Shown one piece after another: positions 1 to 6,300 of a stretch of 7,751 bases of DNA (the stretch's first letter is position 1; every line of letters starts with the position of its first letter). This DNA is from Pseudomonadota bacterium (lineage in GTDB: Bacteria > Pseudomonadota > Gammaproteobacteria > SZUA-229), in contig JADFWF010000110.1 of assembly GCA_015222965.1 (NCBI GenBank), positions 1 through 7,751 of the forward strand. The letters run 5' to 3'. The position numbers and the translations under genes are program-made. Below the pieces are notes generated by a model. It saw only the letters and a list, made by a program, of their open reading frames with translations, was not told where the DNA came from and did no database searches.

Positions 1-3
1 CAT
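1..3 (-). CDS. Start codon of an unidentified gene that continues off the left edge
   Basis: Only the ATG start codon (minus strand, read from 3 to 1) lies in the window, so the product cannot be named. The call rests on a textbook ribosome binding site: AAGGAGG (complement of 11-17) with a 7-nt spacer, the best Shine-Dalgarno in the window. The gene lies 47 nt downstream of the stop of the FNR-like regulator gene on the same strand, with no terminator-like hairpin between them. Co-transcription with the regulator is therefore likely, and the product may be a regulon partner; both points are inference. Confidence 0.7.
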
Positions 4-10
4 GATTTAT

Positions 11-17
11 CCTCCTT
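11..17 (-). promoter_or_regulatory. Strong Shine-Dalgarno of the left-edge gene
   Basis: The minus strand reads AAGGAGG here, fully complementary to the anti-Shine-Dalgarno of 16S rRNA, and lies 7 nt before the ATG at 3-1. It contrasts with the other genes in the window, whose starts have weak or no visible Shine-Dalgarno sequences, so the downstream protein may be translated much more efficiently than the regulator before it. Confidence 0.8.
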
Positions 18-50
18 GATAAAAAGCGCATAAAGAATATCAGTTTTTAA

Positions 51-782
51 TTAATGCTGCAGAGACAACTCCTGTAACGCCGGCACATTACACGTATAAA
101 GTTTTCCCTCGGTTTTGTACAGCAGCTTTCGTCGCTTGAATTCAGCAATCGTGCGGCTGACAGTTTCAACCGCGATACCTATCATCGCCGCCATGTCTTC
201 ACCGCTAGGCATCATAAAAGCATCATTTTTATCTGCAAAAAACTTATCAAGTACCAGTAATAATTGAGCTACGCGCTGTTTTGCAGTGCCGGCACCTAGA
301 GCAATGATCCATTGATCCGCAAGATCCAGCTGCTCCTGAAGCTGTTCACCTACCTTTTCGTAAAGTATGGGGTGCTTGCTTTCAAGCTGTCTGATCGTGG
401 GTACGGGGATCTTACACAGGTCGACCTGGTTAACGGCTATAGCGGCATGATGGTAGCCATCAGCACCATCGAGCAATTCAAGACCGATAGCTGACCCTGG
501 GCCCAGCAGGCGCACGATTCTGTATGAACCGTCCTGGGCAACATGTACTAGCTTCACCATGCCTCGTCTTATCGAATAAACGAAGTTCTTACGCGTGCCA
601 GCCTCATAGATGGTAGATCCGGGTGCGTACAGAAAGTGATCGATTGGCTGCAGCAGTCGCTCAAATGCAGAATCTGGCAGCTCAGAAAAAAGCATCAGGC
701 GGCGTATATGGCATTTGTCGCAATGAGCGCGACCGACCCATTCCACACTGGTACATACTGTTGTTTCTAACTCTTTGTTCAT
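51..782 (-). CDS. Crp/Fnr-family transcriptional regulator, FNR-like with an altered cysteine set
   Basis: This is a DNA-binding regulator of the Crp/Fnr superfamily, 243 aa from the ATG at 782. In order it has a short cysteine-bearing N-terminus, a cyclic-nucleotide-binding-like beta-roll (about residues 35-140), a dimerisation helix, and a C-terminal winged helix-turn-helix (about 185-235). The recognition helix carries V-E-T-V-S-R, so Glu206, Ser209 and Arg210 match the E. coli FNR residues that read TTGAT half-sites. Cys21, Cys24 and Cys123 align with FNR cluster ligands Cys20, Cys23 and Cys122, but the position of Cys29 is Met30. An extra Cys10 exists. The ATG at 782 was preferred because it reproduces FNR N-terminal spacing. 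A GTG at 818 (255 aa) has a better Shine-Dalgarno but adds 12 residues unlike the family. The gene lies downstream of the merB-like gene and upstream of the left-edge gene. The effector is unknown; an oxygen, NO or redox sensor is inferred. Confidence 0.9.
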   Translation of the reverse strand: MNKELETTVCTSVEWVGRAHCDKCHIRRLMLFSELPDSAFERLLQPIDHFLYAPGSTIYEAGTRKNFVYSIRRGMVKLVHVAQDGSYRIVRLLGPGSAIGLELLDGADGYHHAAIAVNQVDLCKIPVPTIRQLESKHPILYEKVGEQLQEQLDLADQWIIALGAGTAKQRVAQLLLVLDKFFADKNDAFMMPSGEDMAAMIGIAVETVSRTIAEFKRRKLLYKTEGKLYTCNVPALQELSLQH

Positions 783-851
783 GGGCGTTAGTGTAACCCA
801 AATAAACGAAATAGGCACAGAGGATAGGCCTCCTCTGATTTGGGCTTTTTT
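783..851. promoter_or_regulatory. Hairpin-rich leader of the FNR-like gene; terminator-like on the plus strand
   Basis: Three inverted repeats are visible. Inner: CAGAGGA at 818-824 pairs with TCCTCTG at 831-837 (7 bp, 6-nt loop). Outer: CCCAAAT at 797-803 pairs with ATTTGGG at 838-844, followed on the plus strand by C and six T (846-851), like an intrinsic terminator reading plus. Proximal: GGG and GTTA (783-785, 787-790) pair with TAACCC (794-799) with one bulge, directly before the ATG at 782. CCC at 797-799 is used by both the outer and proximal helices, so these are mutually exclusive. In the minus-strand mRNA, the AGGAGG that would serve the alternative GTG start lies inside the inner hairpin. 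Regulation of translation is inference; a remnant bidirectional terminator is the plainer explanation. Confidence 0.45.
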
Positions 852-865
852 ATTGCCGAATGGAA

Positions 866-895
866 ATTCGCGGAATGAGTAAATTCCGCTCCTAC
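866..895 (-). repeat. REP element (repetitive extragenic palindrome)
   Basis: On the minus strand this reads TGTAGGAGCG followed by a palindrome and CGCGAA, the consensus ends of the REP family found in Pseudomonas and many other gammaproteobacteria. The core is a perfect 7-bp stem, GCGGAAT (870-876) with ATTCCGC (883-889), around a 6-nt loop. It begins only a few bases after the stop codon of the merB-like gene, the usual extragenic position. REP elements are mobilised by RAYT (TnpA-REP) transposases encoded elsewhere and may stabilise upstream mRNA or modulate termination. Only one copy is seen in this window. Confidence 0.75.
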
Positions 896-899
896 AGGC

Positions 900-1547
900 T
901 TAGCTAACCAGCGGTTTAAAAAACTGCGTTGCAAAATCGATAGCATCTTCCAGGATAAATACTTCCCGGTTTTCTTTATCCTCAGCAAGCCATGCATCTG
1001 CAATTTTCTTATCTTTCAGAAATATCATTTCAGTACAGAGACTGGTGGCGCAGCAGTTATTGGCCGCTGAGTTCCAGTTGAGGCCAAAATGAACCCCCTC
1101 ATTTTCGTTCTTGTTTAAAACTTCCTGATCGAGTTGATCTATGGAAATTTTATCACCGGTGACATGACACTTTGAATCAATATGTGTATTTAAGTTGTAC
1201 ATGGGGCTGATGGCGAGTGCATCGAGTGCACACATGGAATGCATTGTGTGCTCATTCACTTTGATCACATGTTCACGCTGTTCCATGGTAAAGGGATAAG
1301 CACCAACCGGTTCATCATTGCTGTCAAAAACCACCATGTCATTTGAACGTAATGTGTTGATGGCTTCATCGATGTCTTCAACGTGTTCAGCAATCTCGTC
1401 TCTGTTAAGCGTTCTGCCAAGTTCTACATAACTTTTTAAAATCATCTTGTGAATATTGGCTAGTTCGCTGCTCAGTTTTTTCTGTCGTACTGCCAGCGGT
1501 AATATTTTATTTAGATGATCAATGGCTGTTATAACTTTTGTATTCAT
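900..1547 (-). CDS. merB: Alkylmercury lyase (MerB) family protein
   Basis: This is a 215-aa homologue of organomercurial lyase, the cytosolic enzyme that protonolyses carbon-mercury bonds to give a hydrocarbon and Hg(II). The N-terminal half (about 25-75) resembles the winged-helix-like MerB N-domain; the catalytic domain follows. C-A-L-D at 106-109 matches Cys96 and Asp99 of plasmid R831b MerB, Cys127 (K-C-H-V-T-G) matches structural Cys117, and the Cys165-Cys166 pair matches Cys159-Cys160. The complete catalytic set Cys, Asp, Cys is thus present, and length is normal (MerB about 212 aa). The ATG lies 3 nt after the upstream kinase stop (TAAGATATG), which suggests translational coupling. 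No merA, merR or transporter gene is nearby, so a non-mercury substrate or a scattered detoxification function is possible. The family is confident; the reaction is inferred, and the symbol denotes family, not proven activity. Confidence 0.85.
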   Translation of the reverse strand: MNTKVITAIDHLNKILPLAVRQKKLSSELANIHKMILKSYVELGRTLNRDEIAEHVEDIDEAINTLRSNDMVVFDSNDEPVGAYPFTMEQREHVIKVNEHTMHSMCALDALAISPMYNLNTHIDSKCHVTGDKISIDQLDQEVLNKNENEGVHFGLNWNSAANNCCATSLCTEMIFLKDKKIADAWLAEDKENREVFILEDAIDFATQFFKPLVS

Positions 1548-1550
1548 ATC

Positions 1551-3128
1551 TTATGTCTTCGTATCGTTTGAATTATATTCATTAAGTTTTTCTATTAGTA
1601 GGGCTGTGTCCAGTTGTTCACTTGTGTCTACCCGTACAGCGGTACTGAATTCCTCTTCGTGTAGTGGTTGCCAGTTGGACAGCTGGTGTTCGAGCACTGC
1701 AAGGTCTGCATCAGAAACATCATTTTTTCTCTGAGCTATACGTTGCCGCAACAGTTCAGCCGGCGCTGTTATTTCCAGAATTACAAATGGTACTTCTAGC
1801 CGTTGAGCGAGTTGTCGAAATAGCTCTCTCTGTTCATGTTTTAAAAATGCGGCATCTACGACTACGCTGTATCCTGCCTGGATAGTTATTGATGTGAGTT
1901 CAATCAATTTTGTGTAGGTTTGTTGTGATGCGTTTTTCGAATAGATGCCTGTATTGATATTTTTGTCAACTTCGACTGGTGCATCATTCGTTGAGGTCGT
2001 CTCGAAAAGTCGTTTTCGCTCGACATCTGAACGAATCCTTATGGCACCAATATCATCAAGTAATTTTTGTGATACGGTGCTTTTTCCAGAAGCGGACAGG
2101 CCACGCATGATTATTATTTTTGGTTCTTGTACCTGTGTGTATGTTACTGCCAGTTCAAGATAAGATTCAAATGCAGTAATTGTTTTGTTTCTTTCATCAT
2201 TTCTGAGGTCGTTTTGATTCAGCCGTAAAGCATTAACTTTTGCACGAACCAGGGCACGGTAACAGAGGTAGAAGGGGAGAACGATTAACCCGCCATAATC
2301 ACCTGTGTGTTCGAGGTATGTATTTAGAAATCGATTGGCCAGCTTTTGCTGTTTCCGGTCCTGTAGGTCCATCACCAGAAATGCTATTTCACTGATCACA
2401 TCGATCCAGCTTAGCTTTGAATTAAACTCAATACAGTCGAAAGCCATCGGTTTGTTGTTCAGCCAGACCAGATTACGTAAGTGCATATCACCGTGGCACT
2501 GTCGAATGAATCCGTCCGTTTTTCGCCCTGAAAAAACAGATTGCATCCGTGTCGATTCGGATTTGCTCCACTGTGAAAGCATTGTTAGACGGTCCGCGTA
2601 ATCTGTAGATTTAAGATTTTCCTTGATCTGCTTGAAGTTTTCATCGACAGGTTGATAGACGGCGTCTTTGTCACCAAAAGTCATGTTTTTATCACAAATA
2701 TTTGTAGACTGATGAAAATTTGCGATCATGTGGCCGACGGCATCCATATGTTCAAGTTTGAGATCACCAGCTGCCAGCATGTTGTCGAGCTGTGCTGACT
2801 GTGGAAACTGTGCCATTTTTACGGCAAACTCAAAAGCCGTGTTGCTGGCTGATATGCGTGGATTATCCGCTGTGCCGGCGATAGCAACGACTTCTAGATA
2901 GATATCGGCTGCCAGTCTGCTGTTCAGCGTTATCTCCTGATCACAGAACTGTTTTCGTTTTTCCAGAGTAGAGAAATCCAGGAAGCCAAAGTTGACCGGT
3001 TTTTTTATCTTGTAAGCAAAGTCTCCTGTCAGTATGACCCAGGATATATGCGTTTCGATAAGCGTTATATTTTTAACAGAGTGATCATACACTTCTGGCT
3101 TAAGCATATTTTCGATATTAAAAGTCAT
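1551..3128 (-). CDS. Two-domain protein: APH-like phosphotransferase fused to P-loop kinase
   Basis: This 525-aa protein joins two kinase-type domains seen together in the COG2187/COG0645 family. The N-terminal aminoglycoside-phosphotransferase-like domain (about 1-330) has an A-Y-K-I-K-K nucleotide-lysine region near 38-43, a Brenner motif HGDMHLRN at 212-219 (catalytic Asp214, Asn219), and metal-binding Asp231 in A-F-D. The C-terminal AAA_33-type kinase domain (about 336-520) has a Walker A, G-L-S-A-S-G-K-S-T, at 343-351, an R-S-D segment at 366-368 typical of small-molecule kinases, and a hydrophobic strand ending in Asp at 422-425. The substrate is unknown. The family is not known to confer aminoglycoside resistance, so that name should not be inferred. 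It is first in the minus-strand cluster, overlaps functionally with the merB-like gene through near-abutting stop and start, and is divergent from hrpA. No strong Shine-Dalgarno precedes the ATG at 3128. Confidence 0.88.
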   Translation of the reverse strand: MTFNIENMLKPEVYDHSVKNITLIETHISWVILTGDFAYKIKKPVNFGFLDFSTLEKRKQFCDQEITLNSRLAADIYLEVVAIAGTADNPRISASNTAFEFAVKMAQFPQSAQLDNMLAAGDLKLEHMDAVGHMIANFHQSTNICDKNMTFGDKDAVYQPVDENFKQIKENLKSTDYADRLTMLSQWSKSESTRMQSVFSGRKTDGFIRQCHGDMHLRNLVWLNNKPMAFDCIEFNSKLSWIDVISEIAFLVMDLQDRKQQKLANRFLNTYLEHTGDYGGLIVLPFYLCYRALVRAKVNALRLNQNDLRNDERNKTITAFESYLELAVTYTQVQEPKIIIMRGLSASGKSTVSQKLLDDIGAIRIRSDVERKRLFETTSTNDAPVEVDKNINTGIYSKNASQQTYTKLIELTSITIQAGYSVVVDAAFLKHEQRELFRQLAQRLEVPFVILEITAPAELLRQRIAQRKNDVSDADLAVLEHQLSNWQPLHEEEFSTAVRVDTSEQLDTALLIEKLNEYNSNDTKT

Positions 3129-3191
3129 CGTATGGTCGTCGTGATGCTAGCTGTAATACCGATGATAATATAGATTTGTATGGAATGATCT

Positions 3192-3197
3192 AGTATA
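3192..3197 (-). promoter_or_regulatory. Possible -10 element for the minus-strand cluster
   Basis: The minus strand reads TATACT here, 64 nt before the kinase start, one base away from TATAAT. No good -35 hexamer lies 16-18 bp upstream, so the promoter would be weak or activator-dependent. A second AT-rich candidate, TATATT, lies at 3172-3167. Neither is secure. Confidence 0.3.
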
Positions 3198-3229
3198 GAA
3201 CGTGTGTTTTTTGTTTTCCGAGCTGTATT

Positions 3230-3243
3230 TTGACCTTAATCAA
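3230..3243. promoter_or_regulatory. FNR-box-like operator
   Basis: TTGACCTTAATCAA matches the FNR/ANR consensus TTGAT-N4-ATCAA at nine of ten fixed positions; the only mismatch is the fifth base of the left half. It lies in the divergent region between the kinase-led cluster and hrpA, centred near 3236.5, about -27 relative to the predicted hrpA-side start, where a bound FNR dimer would block RNA polymerase. Part of the left half-site is also the -35 hexamer, so some of the match could be coincidence. The regulator encoded at 51-782 has the recognition residues for such half-sites. Confidence 0.5.
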
Positions 3244-3257
3244 AGCCAGCCTATAAT
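3230..3257 (+). promoter_or_regulatory. Sigma70-type promoter toward hrpA
   Basis: The -35 is TTGACC (3230-3235, five of six to consensus), the spacer is 16 bp, and the -10 is a perfect TATAAT (3252-3257). Transcription would start near 3264, leaving a leader of about 100 nt before the hrpA start. This is the strongest promoter-like sequence in the window. An FNR-like palindrome (3230-3243) covers its -35, so it is a likely target of repression. Confidence 0.65.
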
Positions 3258-3328
3258 TTTCGGTTAAATATTGATCTCAAAGTATCTGGGTCAGGTTTTG
3301 CAGGATTCTGTTACCACGCCGTGTGGAC

Positions 3329-3337
3329 TGATATAAT
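3329..3337 (+). promoter_or_regulatory. Second candidate hrpA promoter (extended -10)
   Basis: TGATATAAT is a perfect extended -10 (TG-N-TATAAT). The hexamer 17 bp upstream, TGTTAC at 3309-3314, is a poor -35, but extended -10 promoters tolerate this. It would start transcription near 3344, giving a leader of about 24 nt before the TTG at 3368. It could act alongside the promoter at 3230-3257. Confidence 0.45.
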
Positions 3338-3367
3338 TATATTTTTAATTCTTTCAGCGTTTTTTTC

Positions 3368-6300
3368 TTGGATACACGGTCGTTTAACAAAAAACTTAAT
3401 GAATGCATGTTGAGTGACGTGTTTCGGTTCCGACGTCGTCTGCAAAAGATCAAACAGGCAAAACAGCTCGATAAAACAGCTCTCGCCCAACTGACTGAAA
3501 ACATCGAGCAGTCCACGGCAACGGTGTTAGCTCGAAAACTTAATTTACCGAAGATCACTTACCACGATGAATTACCTGTCGCTCAAAAAAGTGATGTCAT
3601 CAAAAAAACTATTCAGGAAAACCAGGTCACGATTTTGTGTGGTGAGACCGGTTCGGGAAAAACCACGCAGCTGCCCAAGATATGTCTGGATATCGGTCTG
3701 GGAATCAGGGGAAAGATCGGCCATACACAACCTCGACGATTAGCAGCGCGTGCGGTCTCACAGCGTATAGCAGAAGAGCTGAATACAGAGCTGGGTAACG
3801 AGGTAGGTTTCAAAGTTCGCTTCTCTGACAAGTCGAACGACAGAAGTTATATCAAGTTGATGACCGACGGCATCCTGCTGGCCGAATGCAACCATGATCC
3901 TTTACTTAATCAGTATGACACCATCATTATCGATGAGGCACATGAAAGAAGTCTGAACATCGATTTCCTGCTGGGTTATCTGAACCGGCTTATCAAAAAA
4001 CGCAAAGACCTCAAGATCATCATCACCTCTGCCACCATCGATCCCGAACGTTTTTCAAAACATTTTGATAATGCACCGATCATCAATGTATCCGGCCGTA
4101 CCTATCCGGTCGAAGTGCGATATCGTCCTTATCAGAGCGCTGAAGAGGAAAATAGCAAAACGTTACAGGACGGTATTATCGAAGCCGTTAATGAACTGTC
4201 AAAGATAGATCGTGGCGATATACTGGTCTTCTTGAGCGGTGAAAGAGATATACGTGAAACAGCAGATGCTCTGTCCAAAGAGCAGCACAACAGGTATCTG
4301 GATAACACCGAGGTATTGCCACTGCTTGCACGTTTATCGAATGCCGAACAGAATCGAATATTCCACCCCTCGAGCAGACGGCGCATCATACTGGCAACCA
4401 ATGTAGCAGAAACCTCGCTGACCGTGCCGGGTATTAAATATGTTATCGATTCCGGCGTTGCTCGTATTTCGCGTTATTCATGGCGCAGCAAGATTCAGCG
4501 TTTGCCTATCGAGAAGATATCGCAGGCGTCAGCTAACCAGAGAAAAGGCCGTTGTGGTCGGGTATCGGCAGGTATATGCATCCGCCTGTACGATGAAGAT
4601 GATTTTGATCTGCGTGACGAGTTTACCGAACCGGAGATCAAACGCACCAATCTTGCTTCAGTAATCTTGCAGATGGAAAACATGCGTCTCGGACATATCG
4701 ATGATTTTCCCTTTGTCGAGCCACCGGAAGACAGGCTGATCAATGACGGTTACAAATTGCTGTTCGAACTGGGTGCCATCGATAGACAACATAAACTGAC
4801 AAAGATCGGTAAACATATCGGCCATTTTCCGATCGATCCGAAGCTGGCACGCATCCTGTTGCAGGCGAAAAATGAAAATGCATTAAGAGAAGTGCTCATC
4901 ATCGTTTCAGCGCTGGCGACACAGGACCCGCGCGAACGACCACTGGATAAACAACAGGCTGCTGATGAAAAACATGCAGTGTTCAAAGATAAAACCTCAG
5001 ATTTTATTTTTTATATCAATCTGTGGGATGCTTATCACTCAGAGAAAAAAGAGCTGTCTGGGAATCAGCTGCGCAAATGGTGTCGGAAAAATTTCATATC
5101 CTGGATGCGGATGCGCGAATGGATCGATACTTTTAATCAGATAAAAAAGGTGTTGTCGGCCTTAAAGCTAACGCTGAATACGAACGCCGCATCTTATGAG
5201 CAGATACACCGGTCTTTATTGATCGGTCTGCTGGCAAATATCGGTGTTAAAGACGAAGGTAAAGAATATCTCGGCGCCCGCAGCAAAAAATTTAATGTTT
5301 TTCCAGGTTCTGTATTGTTCAGATCAACACCCAGCTGGATCGTCGCTGCTGAGATAGTTGAGACCACGAAAGTCTATGCACGCACAAACGCAAAGATCGA
5401 TGTGGCATGGATAGAAGCAAATGCAAGACACCTGCTTAAGTACCATTACGATAATCCTCACTGGGAGAAAAAGCGGTCACAGGTAGTAGCGCTTGAACAG
5501 GCAGCATTGTATGGATTAATTATTCATGCAGATAAAAAAGTCAGTTACGGGAGAATAAACCCTGTTGAAGCCAGAGAGATATTCATCCGTTGTGCATTGA
5601 TCGCAGGTGATTTTGAAAGCAGGGCGGCATTCTATATCCATAACCGGCAATTAGTGGAAGAGCTCGAAACACTGGAAGCAAAGTCACGGCGGCGTGACAT
5701 CATCGTTGATGAAAATATCCTGTTTGATTTTTATGATCAGATACTTCCTGCTGATACCTTCAGCGGTGCAACTTTGGATAAGTGGCTGCGCCATCATCCT
5801 GAAGAGGCTAAAGCGCTGTTTTTATCAACCGACGACCTGATGCGTGACGATGCAACATTGGTCTCGGAAGATCTGTTTCCTGATTCGCTGGAGATGAACG
5901 GCTCACGCTTTCCAATCGAATATCATTTTGATCCACGCAAACATTGTGACGGTATTACTTTGATAACACCTATAGCAGGACTAGCCGCGATAAATCCGCA
6001 ACGCTGTGAATGGCTGATCCCCGGGTTGCTGCAGGATAAGATCGTTGCACTGATAAAATCATTACCCAAGCAACTACGCAAGAATTTTGTACCAGCGCCT
6101 AACTACGCAGAAGCCTGCATAGAAGCGTTAGAACCATCGGCTATAACATTTGGCACTGCTTTGAACACGGCTGTTTCAAACCACCTAAAAAAGATGACCG
6201 GTGTTCATGTGCCTTATGACGCATGGGATGAAAATAAGATGGATCTACATCTGCTGATGAATTTCAGAGTGATCGATAATGATGGTTCTGTGATCGAAGA

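Noticed and set aside
16..29. TTGAT near the left-edge ribosome binding site as an FNR box
   Set aside because: Only one half-site matches; the opposite half (AGCGC) agrees at two of five positions, and the site overlaps the Shine-Dalgarno.
788..1003. Minus-strand 71-codon open frame across the REP element and the end of the merB-like gene
   Set aside because: It overlaps the merB-like gene in another frame, spans the REP palindrome, and has no recognisable family features.
1522..2601. Plus-strand open frames antisense to the kinase fusion gene
   Set aside because: The minus-strand frame has clear kinase motifs throughout; the plus-strand frames are short and motif-free.
1551..3128. Aminoglycoside resistance enzyme
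   Set aside because: The APH-like domain has the Brenner motif, but the fused architecture with a P-loop kinase belongs to an uncharacterised family, not to known resistance enzymes.
3271..3280. TTGATCTCAA as a second FNR site
   Set aside because: The TTGA and TCAA halves are separated by 2 bases instead of 6, so it does not fit an FNR dimer site.
4132..4986. Several minus-strand and alternate-frame open frames inside hrpA
   Set aside because: They are shadows of a fully conserved helicase reading frame, are serine- or arginine-rich, and have no start signals.
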